Shown here: positions 1 through 8,164 of the stretch, in pieces
Layout: each line of letters opens with the position of its first letter
Position numbering within the stretch: the stretch's first letter is position 1
The notes under the pieces: generated by a model
Told to the model about the DNA's origin: nothing
Databases searched by the model: none
What the model saw: only the letters and a program-made list of their open reading frames with translations
Position numbers and translations under genes: made by a program
DNA from: Methanosarcinales archaeon
GTDB lineage: Archaea; Halobacteriota; Methanosarcinia; Methanosarcinales; Methanogasteraceae
Reading direction: 5' to 3'
Length of the DNA: 11,836 nucleotides
Assembly: GCA_030594905.1 (NCBI GenBank)
Contig: JAUVEF010000017.1
Span: 1-11,836, forward strand

Positions 1-222
1 GATATGCTGATTCGGATCGGCGTATCTATCACTGGTATTACTATTCCGGGCGATGTCAACCATGATGGCAGCGTCACAACAGCAGACGCAGTACTTGCGC
101 TCCGGATGGCGGTCGGAAGCATTGCTCCAGACGATGCAGCTGACGTGAACCGTGATGGTACGGTAACCTCGCTCGATTCCCTGATGATTATGCAGGTGGC
201 GGCAGGAGCGAATATCGCCTGA
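1..222 (+). CDS. C-terminal fragment of a secreted dockerin-domain protein (5' end outside window)
   Basis: The reading frame is open from base 1 to a TGA at 220-222, so only the last 73 residues are visible. They form a dockerin type I-like domain of two calcium-binding loops: DVNHDGSVTTAD followed by the helix AVLALRMAVG, and DVNRDGTVTSLD followed by SLMIMQVAAG. Both loops keep the aspartate/asparagine ligands at positions 1, 3, 5 and 12 and the glycine at position 6, so calcium binding is plausible. In known systems dockerins dock onto cohesin domains on surface scaffolds; no cohesin is visible here. The same domain ends the next gene, which starts 12 bases downstream and is probably in the same operon. 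The N-terminal part is unknown; by analogy with gene 2 it may be another beta-propeller, but that is a guess. An internal ATG at base 4 is not a convincing start because the domain continues in frame from base 1. Confidence 0.85.
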   Translation, partial: DMLIRIGVSITGITIPGDVNHDGSVTTADAVLALRMAVGSIAPDDAADVNRDGTVTSLDSLMIMQVAAGANIA

Positions 223-223
223 T

Positions 224-234
224 AGAGGTTAGGA
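224..234 (+). promoter_or_regulatory. Shine-Dalgarno site for the propeller-dockerin gene
   Basis: AGAGG at 224-228 lies six bases before the ATG at 235 and just after the TGA of the upstream gene. It supports both the chosen start and translation from a shared transcript. Confidence 0.55.
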
Positions 235-1584
235 ATGCCCCCCATCGCCAGATCGATCGCAACAACCACGGTTGTTCTGCTGATCGCAATATCGGTACTT
301 CTGCTGCCCGCGGCGGCAGAGTACCCGATGTTTCACAATGACCCGGAGCGCACAGGGAATGTGAGCGGGAATGCGCCAATCACCGCCAATTTGCTATGGA
401 GTACCGATCTTGGAAGTGACTATGTCGGCGGTGGCGCAAGTGTCGTTGCAGGTTGTGTCTACGTATCTAACTGGCCTGGCAGTGGGAACGAGAACCTTGG
501 CTTGCATTGTCTTAATGAATCTAATGGATGCATTGTATGGAGCAACACGCTCGGAGGATTTGGTGGTGTTTCGACGCCGGCTATCGAATGCGGAAGGGTG
601 TTTGCCGGCGCCACGTATTTCAGTGGCGATCTATACTGCATCAACGCAAGCGATGGAACCACGATTTGGAACTTAAACGTCGAACCAAATCCGGGATACC
701 ATGGTGTTGCATCTTCGCCGCTCACCCATAACCGCGTAGTATACGTGGTAAGCTCTTCGGATGGACGGCTACACGCATTCGATTTCGATGGGATCGAGCA
801 GTGGAATTACTCGGCATCAGGCAGTTCTGATAGTTATATGTCGGCTGCAACAGACGGCAGCAAACTCTTCTTTGGCGGTGGAAACGCTATGAATTGTGTG
901 GACATTGCAACGCAGACCGAAGAATGGGCATTTGGTGTAGGTGACAAGGTGACGACAACACCTGCTGTTTGCGAGGGAGTTGTGTACTTTGCAACCGGGA
1001 AGAATGAGAAGAAGCTGTACGCGGTCAATATCGCGACAGGAAGCGAGATATGGCGCCTGTACCTGTATGGCTCGCTCTCCTCGCCCGCGATATCGAGTGG
1101 CAGAATCTACATCGGTGACAAAGACAAGAGAATCAACTGCATCAATGCGAGCGATGGAAGTGAGATCTGGAACCGGACACTGGGTGGCGCATGTCTCTCC
1201 TCGCCGGTCGTTGCGGGTGGAATGGTGTACACCACAGCCAACTATGGTAGTGGAACGATCTATGGGTTCGATGCGGATGATGGCACCCTAAAGTGGAGTT
1301 ACGACACAGGCAACTGGAACATGGCGCAGCCTGCAGTCTCTGACGGAATCCTCTTCGTTGGATCAGACTCGGGTTACCTGTATGCGTTCCGCGATCCATC
1401 ACCACTGAAAGGCGACCTCAACCACGATTGGGTAGTCACCGCAGCGGATGCCGTCATTGCGCTTCAGATGGCGGTCGGGGCGGTTCCTGCCACTGATGCG
1501 GCTGATCTAAGTGGTAATGGCATGGTAACATCGCTCGACGCACTGATGATACTGCATGTGGCATCAGGCAGTATCGACGCATGA
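235..1584 (+). CDS. Secreted PQQ-repeat beta-propeller protein with C-terminal dockerin
   Basis: This 449-residue protein begins with a signal peptide: basic R6, hydrophobic core at about 10-25, probable cleavage after A28 (PAAA/EY). Residues about 29-390 carry seven PQQ/quinoprotein-type blade motifs, each with an aspartate- or asparagine-rich turn followed by a conserved tryptophan (for example DGTTIW, TGSEIW, DGSEIW, DGTLKW). Seven repeats fit a seven-bladed propeller. Blade motifs alone do not show that PQQ is bound; many archaeal surface proteins use this fold for binding. Residues 393-449 form a dockerin-like pair of loops: D394-D405 has W399 in place of the usual glycine, and D424-D435 has S426 and N428 as ligands, so calcium binding may be weakened. 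The ATG is preceded by AGAGG with six bases of spacing, and the upstream gene stops 12 bases earlier, suggesting an operon. The propeller closely resembles residues 27-382 of the next gene. Role inferred: extracellular binding or scaffold-attached protein; no enzyme motif seen. Confidence 0.88.
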   Translation: MPPIARSIATTTVVLLIAISVLLLPAAAEYPMFHNDPERTGNVSGNAPITANLLWSTDLGSDYVGGGASVVAGCVYVSNWPGSGNENLGLHCLNESNGCIVWSNTLGGFGGVSTPAIECGRVFAGATYFSGDLYCINASDGTTIWNLNVEPNPGYHGVASSPLTHNRVVYVVSSSDGRLHAFDFDGIEQWNYSASGSSDSYMSAATDGSKLFFGGGNAMNCVDIATQTEEWAFGVGDKVTTTPAVCEGVVYFATGKNEKKLYAVNIATGSEIWRLYLYGSLSSPAISSGRIYIGDKDKRINCINASDGSEIWNRTLGGACLSSPVVAGGMVYTTANYGSGTIYGFDADDGTLKWSYDTGNWNMAQPAVSDGILFVGSDSGYLYAFRDPSPLKGDLNHDWVVTAADAVIALQMAVGAVPATDAADLSGNGMVTSLDALMILHVASGSIDA

Positions 1585-1589
1585 TCTCC

Positions 1590-1605
1590 TATATGTTTAA
1601 GTTAA
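1590..1605 (+). promoter_or_regulatory. Putative TATA-box promoter of the CobN-like gene
   Basis: The 42-base gap between genes 2 and 3 is AT-rich and holds TATATGTTTAAGTTAA, whose centre is about 29 bases before the ATG at 1627. No Shine-Dalgarno sequence precedes that ATG. Archaeal TATA boxes sit about 25 bases before the transcript start, so this spacing fits a leaderless or very short-leader mRNA. Read-through from the upstream genes remains possible. Confidence 0.45.
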
Positions 1606-1626
1606 AACAATTATCATGATTCAATC

Positions 1627-4600
1627 ATGAACCCAAAGACCACAACAAAAATAGCGACCACAGTTCTTCTGGCGCTTATACTCACCATAACGGTTGCATC
1701 CGCAGACTGGTCACAGTTCCACGGCGATACCGGGCGCACCGGAAACGCAAGCAACGGTCCGCTCACAAAAATGGTACTCTGGGAGACAAAACCGTCCGTT
1801 GGCTATATCGGAGGTGGTGCAAGCATCGCCGGCGATCGTGTTTATGTCGCAACATGGCCCCCGATGGGTGAAAGCAGCAACCTTGGATTATTCTCTCTGG
1901 ATAATTCAACCGGCAACATTCTCTGGAAGAATCCGATCGGCGGCACAGGCAGCGCATCCACGCCCGCCGTAGCCGGGAATCGTGTGTTCGTAGGCTCGGT
2001 AACAGGTGATATCTACTGCGTAAACGCGCTGGATGGAGCAACAATCTGGAACCGGACAATCGATGAGAACCCCGCCTACTGGGGCGTCGCATCCTCGCCG
2101 CTCATCTACAACGATACGGTCTTTGTGAACAGTTTTTCTGATGCAAAATTACACGTGTTTGATTTATATGGAAACAAGCTATGGGGTGTCGACACTCCGG
2201 GCAATATCAACCAATATGCATCACCTGCCGCATCCGCGGGCGTGGTCTTCTTCGCTGGCGGAGATCCTGCTCTCTACTGCGTGAATATCTACAACCAGTC
2301 GATTCTATGGAGATTTAACACATCTGATACAATAAAAACGACGCCTGCAATCGAGAGTGGGGTGGTCTACTTCGCAACAAATAACCGGATGTATGCGGTC
2401 AACATGACTGGGGATATGGTCTGGAGTCGTGATCTGAAAGCTACGATATCCTCGCCGGCAATTGCACATGGAAAGGTCTATATTGGCTCTGGAACCTCTG
2501 AAAAGAAGCTGTACTGCCTCGATGCGGGAAGCGGAAGCGAAATCTGGAATAAGTCTGTGAATGGCGCAATCCTATCATCGCCTGCCGTTGCTGATGAAAC
2601 CGTATACTTTGGAACGAACACCGGCGACGGTACGGTCTTCGCACTGAACGCAACTGACGGCACGGTGCGATGGCGTTGCGATACCGGCGACTACATCATG
2701 TCCTCGCCATCGATCTCTGACGGGATGATGTTCATCGGCTCGGATACCGGGTATCTGTATGCGTTTGGTGTATGGAAAGGTAGTACGGTGTTGCTAAGTG
2801 GCGAGACTCTGAATGTAACAGCAAGAAACAGCAGTGCAGACCCCGCGAACTACACAATCAGCCGCACCACAGCGCTCGGCGCATTCATAAAGGTGGCGGG
2901 ATCGAGGTACGGAAATTTCAATTTCACGATCAACGATTCAGGTTATAATACATCCGGCACACTATTCCTCGATTCGATTGCAGACGTCCCAAACGATGAA
3001 ACGGAGGGTGAATACTGGCACTACGGTGTGAATTACCAAAATGATCCGGAGCCCGGGGTGTGTGCAAACGAGTTTGAGTTGAACGATTCGAGGGGTGCCC
3101 GCGATGTGGTCACGTTCTACTATGGCAACGACGAAGCCACGCCAGAGGACTCAAGTGTTGTGATCGAGATCACGACTCAGATAATCGCAAAAAAACCTGA
3201 AGCAATCTTCATCACGGTCGAGCGACGCGATTTCATCGAAAATGTTGCTGAAATGAGCAATCTGAATATTACGCATCTTCCACCCTCTGCTGTCTGGAGT
3301 GGAATCGATTTGACTGGATATAACCTGATATTCCTTGAGCATCTCAGCGGCACACCCGCAGAAAACCTGAAAGGTCCGATAAAGACCGCGGATGCAAGCG
3401 AAATTCCAATCATCTGCATCAACTCGGGAGGATATGATGACCTATTTGGAAATGTCAACCTGACCGAACACTGGTTCATCAAAGAGTACTGGGACAACTA
3501 TGCCGAGGAGAATATCGCACGGCTGCTAACATATCTTGAGGTTAACTTCTGCGGCTTGATCGGTGATATAAAAGACCCTGCCCCGGTCCCAAAAGCATAC
3601 CTCCATCATCCGGGCACCCCTGAACTGTTTTTCGATACCCCGACATATCTTGAGTGGTATGCCAACAATTACACCGGTTATCAGTACGATCCTGACAACC
3701 CAACGATCGGGGTCGCAAACTGGCATACCTTCACAGGGTCGCCTGATTTGGAGCGACTAATCCGCACACTGGAGCAAAAAGGCGCAAACGTCATCTCAAC
3801 TGCATTTACGGGAACTGACGATCTGAAAGAATTCTATATCATAAACAACGAGACGATTCCGGATACAATCATCTGCACAAAGTCATTCCGGATCAACTAT
3901 GGCGATCCTGATCAGGGAATCGCGGATCTTGAAACCCTGAATGTACCTGTGATGCGGGCGGTCCGGCTGTACTACATGGCTCCTGAGGAATGGCGAAACG
4001 AGACGAGCCACGGAATCTCGATTATGGACTTAGGCTTTCAGGTCGGAATGCCCGAACTTGACGGCATCATCGATCCGATCGTGATTGCCGGAAAGAACGA
4101 GTCGGATTATGCGTACCAGCCAATCGATGAGCAGATCAACTGGACCGCGGACAGGGCAATCAGATGGGCGCATCTGAGCAGCACTCACACCCCAAATGAT
4201 GCGAAGAGGATCGCGATGATCTATTACAATCACGGCGGCGGCAAAGACAACCTTGGCGCAACTTATGTAAACGTCCCCCCGAGCCTCCAGAATATCTTAA
4301 ACGCCATGAACCGGTCAGGCTACACAGTCGAAGGCGAGATTCCGAACGAGACTGAACTTGTCAGGATGATGACGCTCAATGGAACAAACATCGGGTCATG
4401 GGCGCCTGGCGAACTTGAGAGACTCGTATCCTCCGGGACTGCAACTCTGATCCCTGTCGAAACGTATCTCGAATGGTTCGGTGAACTTGAGGTAGAGCGG
4501 CAGGAAGAGGTCTTTGAGCGGTGGGGCGAGCCGCCGGGAGAGGTCATGACCTGGGAGAACGAGACGACCGGAGAAGAGTATTTTGTGATTCCGAAACTCT

Positions 4601-7374
4601 CCTTCGGAAACATCATCCTTACGCCACAGCCTACGCGGGGCTGGCTTCAGAACAACACCGTGCTGTACCATAACAAAGACATTCCGCCGCACCATCAGTA
4701 TATTGCATTCTACCTCTGGCTTAAGCAGGAGCAGGAGTCCGGCGGGTTTGGTGCGGGCGCTATCATGCACTTTGGAAAGCATGGCACGCAGGAGTGGCTT
4801 CCCGGAAAGGAGTCGGGCTTATCCGCTGATGATTGTTGGCCCGCAATCCTGATCCAGGACATGCCTGTGATCTATCCTTACATCGTGGATAACATCGCTG
4901 AGGGTACGCAGGCAAAGCGGAGGGGCAGCGCAACGATGATCACGCATCTGACGCCTCCGATCGTTGCTGCGGGGCTGTATGAAAATTTGACATGCCTTTT
5001 AGAGACCGTATCGCTTTATATGGCTGATGGCGTTGATGCGGATGTCCGGGATGCGTATAAGAAGACGATCATATCTGAATGCGTGGAGCTGCACTTGAAC
5101 GAGACACTCAAGGTCGATCCCGGTGCAATGGACAACGTTACATTCGACGCTTTCGCTGTGGAACTCGCAGAGTATCTCTATGATCTGAAGACCGAGTTCA
5201 TGCCTTACGGGCTGCATACGTTTGGCGAACCACCTGTTGGCAAACCCGGAGTGTCCCTCATCATCTCAATGCTCCGCGACGGGTACAAGCGAGAGGTTGC
5301 ACGCATGATTGGATATAAAGGCTATCCTGATCCCATGCAGATCGAAAACGAATCAAAACTTGATAACTGCACCATGCAGCTACTTGAGGCTGTGTTCAAT
5401 GGCACGGATGTCACAGAAGCGCAGGAACTGCTTCTCAACAACCAATCGAGTGACGAGCTTACCGCATACCTGAATCGTGCTATTGGATTTGCAGACAACA
5501 TCTCAGCGTGCGATATCGAGGTTAATAGGACTCTCGAAGGATTTGACGGGTGGTATATCCCGCCATCCCAAGCCGATGATCCGATAAGAAACTCTGCTGT
5601 GATCCCGACAGGAAGGAACTTCTACTCGATGAATCCGGATAGGGTGCCAACAAAGGAGGCGTGGGAGGTCGGTACGAATATGTCAAAAGCTCTCATCGAG
5701 CGATATCGAGAGGACCACGGTGGCGAGTATCCAAGGAAACTTGCGATCGTACTCTGGGCGTGGGCAATGACCGATCAGGGTGTTGTCGAATCCGAGATCT
5801 TGCATCTGGTTGGTGCAGAGCCTGTGTGGGATCCTGAGACTGAAAAGGTGATCGACGTTAAACTGATCAATGGAAGCGATCTTGGCAGACCGAGAATTGA
5901 TGTTATGGTGGTGCCGTCAGGGCTGCATCGTGATCTGTTCCCCGGGAAATTAAAGCTCATCGACCGTGCAATCCGGCTCGCGGAGAATGCCACCCCGGAG
6001 CAAGACGAGGGATGTGGTGGTAACTATGTCAAAAACAACACACTCGAAATATTCGATAAGCTGAATGTAACAGGAATGTACACCGGAGTTGCACTCGAAG
6101 AGAATGCGACCTATCTCTCGGTGTCACGGATATTTCTGGAAGCCCCCGGTACTTACGGACCGAATCTTGATTCTGTTGTTGCTGCAAGCGGGACGTGGGA
6201 CACCAACACTGATATCGGAAACGTTTACAAAAGCAGGATGCATCACATCTATGGCGATCGTGTCTGGGGAATTCCAGGTGAGTATATCTTCGAGCTTAAT
6301 ATCGCACAGATCGATGCGATTGTGCATAATACCAACTCGAACCTGTATGGATTCATCGACAACGACGATGTCTTCCAGTATGTGGGCGGGCTTGCAAGCG
6401 CATACAAAACAGTCACAGGAGAGGATTTTGACAGTGATAGCATATACGTAACCGACAACCGTGACATAGACGGCGACCCGACCGTATCATCGCTGCATGA
6501 GGTGATCCACAAGGAAATCCGGACCAGATATTTAAATCCTGAATGGATTAAGGGGATGCTGGGCGAGGGTTATGCAGGTCTGAGAGAGATGAGTAAGTTT
6601 ATGGAGTATCTCTGGGGCTGGGAGGCTACGTGTCCCGATATTATCACTGATACGATGTGGCAGCAGGTGTATGATGTGTACATCGGTGATGCATACCGAG
6701 GGCAGTACGATATTGACATCGGTGCGGCTGCCAGGGAGAGTAGTCCTTACGCATACCAGTCCATGCTCGGTAGAATGATCGAATCGATGCGTAAGGGGCG
6801 ATGGAGCCCGTCAGACGAGGTCAGGGAGACACTGATTTCCGAGTATGTTGAATCGGTGCAGGATTACGGACCCTGCTGCTGTATCAACTGCTGTGGAAAT
6901 CCGGTTCTTGACGATGAGTATATACCAGGACTCATCTCCACGTTCTTGACACCTGAAGATTATGACGCGTATCGTGAAACGATGTCGGCTGCAACAAAGC
7001 GGGACATGAAACCACTTGAAAGTACACCGGCGCAGGTTGATAAGCCGGATTCAGCCCGCAGCAGTCGTGATAGCACGTACCCACCAGGCTGGCTTGATAA
7101 TGATGAAGAGACAACGCGGCAGGCAAAATCTGCGTCCGATGCAAACGACACCACAGTAGCAGGCGGGGTCGGTGAAGACGTTACCAAGCCTGTGGAATCA
7201 TCCAGCGAGTCAAATCCATCCGATAACTATCTCGAAGGATATGAGATGGAGGTCAAGACCTCAGAGGAGTTTATGACCGGGGTTGCCGTATCTGGCGCCC
7301 CGATTATGGCGATAATCGCTGTGATTGTGATCCTTGCGCTGATCGCGGTTGGGCTAAGGTTCAAGCGGAGGTAG
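1627..7374 (+). CDS. Surface-anchored CobN/ChlH-family chelatase large subunit with N-terminal beta-propeller and DUF4430 domain
   Basis: This 1915-residue protein has a signal peptide (cleavage probably after A26, ASA/DW). Residues 27-382 hold seven PQQ-type propeller repeats homologous to the upstream gene. Residues about 390-502 match DUF4430 (transcobalamin-C-like; key pieces TISRTTALGAF, LDSIADV, YWHYGVN, DVVTFYYG). Residues about 520-1770 are a CobN/magnesium-chelatase H domain, with H1048-F-G-K-H1052-G-T-Q-E-W-L-P-G-K, the run YPYIVDN then EGTQAKRR (1092-1099), and the later blocks GRNFYSMNPDRVPTKEAWEV, GRPRIDV and DDVFQYVGGLA. A cysteine cluster lies at 1750-1756. A low-complexity stalk and a membrane helix (about 1892-1911) ending RFKRR follow, giving type I topology with the chelatase outside. 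About forty N-X-S/T sequons support an extracellular location. Classical CobN inserts cobalt into hydrogenobyrinate diamide with cytoplasmic ATPase partners CobS/CobT; anaerobic archaea normally use CbiX, so this paralogue's substrate is unknown. Binding, scavenging or metal exchange on corrinoids or other tetrapyrroles is inference. It is much longer than ordinary CobN (about 1200-1300 residues) because of the added domains. Confidence 0.9.
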   Translation: MNPKTTTKIATTVLLALILTITVASADWSQFHGDTGRTGNASNGPLTKMVLWETKPSVGYIGGGASIAGDRVYVATWPPMGESSNLGLFSLDNSTGNILWKNPIGGTGSASTPAVAGNRVFVGSVTGDIYCVNALDGATIWNRTIDENPAYWGVASSPLIYNDTVFVNSFSDAKLHVFDLYGNKLWGVDTPGNINQYASPAASAGVVFFAGGDPALYCVNIYNQSILWRFNTSDTIKTTPAIESGVVYFATNNRMYAVNMTGDMVWSRDLKATISSPAIAHGKVYIGSGTSEKKLYCLDAGSGSEIWNKSVNGAILSSPAVADETVYFGTNTGDGTVFALNATDGTVRWRCDTGDYIMSSPSISDGMMFIGSDTGYLYAFGVWKGSTVLLSGETLNVTARNSSADPANYTISRTTALGAFIKVAGSRYGNFNFTINDSGYNTSGTLFLDSIADVPNDETEGEYWHYGVNYQNDPEPGVCANEFELNDSRGARDVVTFYYGNDEATPEDSSVVIEITTQIIAKKPEAIFITVERRDFIENVAEMSNLNITHLPPSAVWSGIDLTGYNLIFLEHLSGTPAENLKGPIKTADASEIPIICINSGGYDDLFGNVNLTEHWFIKEYWDNYAEENIARLLTYLEVNFCGLIGDIKDPAPVPKAYLHHPGTPELFFDTPTYLEWYANNYTGYQYDPDNPTIGVANWHTFTGSPDLERLIRTLEQKGANVISTAFTGTDDLKEFYIINNETIPDTIICTKSFRINYGDPDQGIADLETLNVPVMRAVRLYYMAPEEWRNETSHGISIMDLGFQVGMPELDGIIDPIVIAGKNESDYAYQPIDEQINWTADRAIRWAHLSSTHTPNDAKRIAMIYYNHGGGKDNLGATYVNVPPSLQNILNAMNRSGYTVEGEIPNETELVRMMTLNGTNIGSWAPGELERLVSSGTATLIPVETYLEWFGELEVERQEEVFERWGEPPGEVMTWENETTGEEYFVIPKLSFGNIILTPQPTRGWLQNNTVLYHNKDIPPHHQYIAFYLWLKQEQESGGFGAGAIMHFGKHGTQEWLPGKESGLSADDCWPAILIQDMPVIYPYIVDNIAEGTQAKRRGSATMITHLTPPIVAAGLYENLTCLLETVSLYMADGVDADVRDAYKKTIISECVELHLNETLKVDPGAMDNVTFDAFAVELAEYLYDLKTEFMPYGLHTFGEPPVGKPGVSLIISMLRDGYKREVARMIGYKGYPDPMQIENESKLDNCTMQLLEAVFNGTDVTEAQELLLNNQSSDELTAYLNRAIGFADNISACDIEVNRTLEGFDGWYIPPSQADDPIRNSAVIPTGRNFYSMNPDRVPTKEAWEVGTNMSKALIERYREDHGGEYPRKLAIVLWAWAMTDQGVVESEILHLVGAEPVWDPETEKVIDVKLINGSDLGRPRIDVMVVPSGLHRDLFPGKLKLIDRAIRLAENATPEQDEGCGGNYVKNNTLEIFDKLNVTGMYTGVALEENATYLSVSRIFLEAPGTYGPNLDSVVAASGTWDTNTDIGNVYKSRMHHIYGDRVWGIPGEYIFELNIAQIDAIVHNTNSNLYGFIDNDDVFQYVGGLASAYKTVTGEDFDSDSIYVTDNRDIDGDPTVSSLHEVIHKEIRTRYLNPEWIKGMLGEGYAGLREMSKFMEYLWGWEATCPDIITDTMWQQVYDVYIGDAYRGQYDIDIGAAARESSPYAYQSMLGRMIESMRKGRWSPSDEVRETLISEYVESVQDYGPCCCINCCGNPVLDDEYIPGLISTFLTPEDYDAYRETMSAATKRDMKPLESTPAQVDKPDSARSSRDSTYPPGWLDNDEETTRQAKSASDANDTTVAGGVGEDVTKPVESSSESNPSDNYLEGYEMEVKTSEEFMTGVAVSGAPIMAIIAVIVILALIAVGLRFKRR

Positions 7375-7384
7375 TCTTTTAGTT

Positions 7385-7403
7385 CGTACGTGTTTAGCTG
7401 AGG
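7385..7403 (+). repeat. Copy 1 of a 19-base intergenic repeat
   Basis: CGTACGTGTTTAGCTGAGG here matches 17 of 19 bases of a second copy at 11108-11126. The core GTGTTTAGC occurs once more, inverted, at 11249-11257. All three lie in intergenic DNA. Copy 1 also forms the left side of the hairpin described at 7390-7440. The number of copies elsewhere in the genome is unknown. Confidence 0.45.
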
Positions 7404-7440
7404 GGCTGTCACAGAATACACTCAGCCCCGGCATAAACGC
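7390..7440. terminator. Long hairpin between convergent genes, possible bidirectional terminator
   Basis: The inner stem pairs GGGGCTG (7402-7408) perfectly with CAGCCCC (7423-7429) around a 14-base loop. Outside it GC (7397-7398) can pair with GC (7431-7432), and GTGTTTA (7390-7396) pairs with TAAACGC (7434-7440) with one G-T wobble. It is followed on the + strand by TTTT at 7441-7444. The hairpin sits between the stops of the CobN-like gene (+, 7374) and aroD (-, 7451). Archaeal termination mostly depends on T-runs, so this may instead protect 3' ends or encode a small RNA. Confidence 0.45.
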
Positions 7441-7450
7441 TTTTCAGCGT

Positions 7451-8164
7451 TCATACGCCGAGCATCCGCATCATCATCGCAAGTTCACTCACGCTAAACT
7501 GTCCGGGGGCTGTTACAGCCTCAATAGATGCGTAAGCGATCACAGACCCGTAAAGTGGAGCGATCACCCTTGTATGTGCACCATACGCCCCCATCCCGAT
7601 AATGCAGACTTGTTTTGATCCATTCTCGCGTGTAAGTTTGAGCAGGCGCAGCGCATCATCGTACGACTGCGGGGTTGCAGCGAGTTTTGCGATATCGGCG
7701 CCAGCAGCGAAACACTCAGATAAGATCTTTTGCATCTCTGCTATGCCCGGGGTCGCTGAGAAATCGTGATACGAGATAATGACGCGTTTGCCGGCAGCCT
7801 TAGCACTCTGCACGACCTGATCCCGGTATTTGGGATCTGCACGGAGTTCAATATCGACAGCGTCAACCAGTTCCAGCACAGAAAGCAAGATATCGATTCG
7901 CTCCTCTTCAGATCTGGTAAATCCGCCACCCTCTGTGCTTATGCGGTTGGTTGCGATGATCGGAATTTGCACGGCATTGTTCAATTCCTCAAAGAGCAAG
8001 CGCAGTGACTGCAACGAATCTTGTGAATCCGGAGAATGCGGCTCACCCGGGGGGCAGTCCAGCAGATCGATCCTGATCTCGATCATATCAGCGCCATCGC
8101 TCGCAGCACGGATCGCATTTTTCACAGGACATGCTGCGATCGCTGCAACGATATCAGTCATCAT
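7451..8164 (-). CDS. aroD: 3-Dehydroquinate dehydratase, type I
   Basis: Converts 3-dehydroquinate to 3-dehydroshikimate through a lysine Schiff base in the cytoplasmic shikimate pathway. With the start at 8164 the protein has 237 residues, the normal size for archaeal type I enzymes. The expected active-site residues are present: E29 and R31 (MIEIRID), H133 (ISYHDF), K160 (DIAKLAATP), R199 (AHTRVIAPLYGS) and Q222 (APGQFS). The spacing H133-K160 (27) and R199-Q222 (23) equals that of the Salmonella enzyme (143-170, 213-236). The frame stays open upstream to an ATG at 8245, but that extension would lie inside trpF and shows no family similarity. The start is one of two adjacent ATGs (8164 or 8161), overlapping the trpF stop at 8154-8156, with GGGGTTG just before it as a weak ribosome-binding site. 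Translation coupling to trpF is therefore likely. Confidence 0.93.
   Translation of the reverse strand: MMTDIVAAIAACPVKNAIRAASDGADMIEIRIDLLDCPPGEPHSPDSQDSLQSLRLLFEELNNAVQIPIIATNRISTEGGGFTRSEEERIDILLSVLELVDAVDIELRADPKYRDQVVQSAKAAGKRVIISYHDFSATPGIAEMQKILSECFAAGADIAKLAATPQSYDDALRLLKLTRENGSKQVCIIGMGAYGAHTRVIAPLYGSVIAYASIEAVTAPGQFSVSELAMMMRMLGV

Noticed and set aside
1..1584. Reading the dockerin-like domains as ordinary EF-hands
   Set aside because: Each loop lacks the helix before it and is followed by an F-hand helix of the dockerin type, in duplicate at the very C-terminus of a secreted protein.
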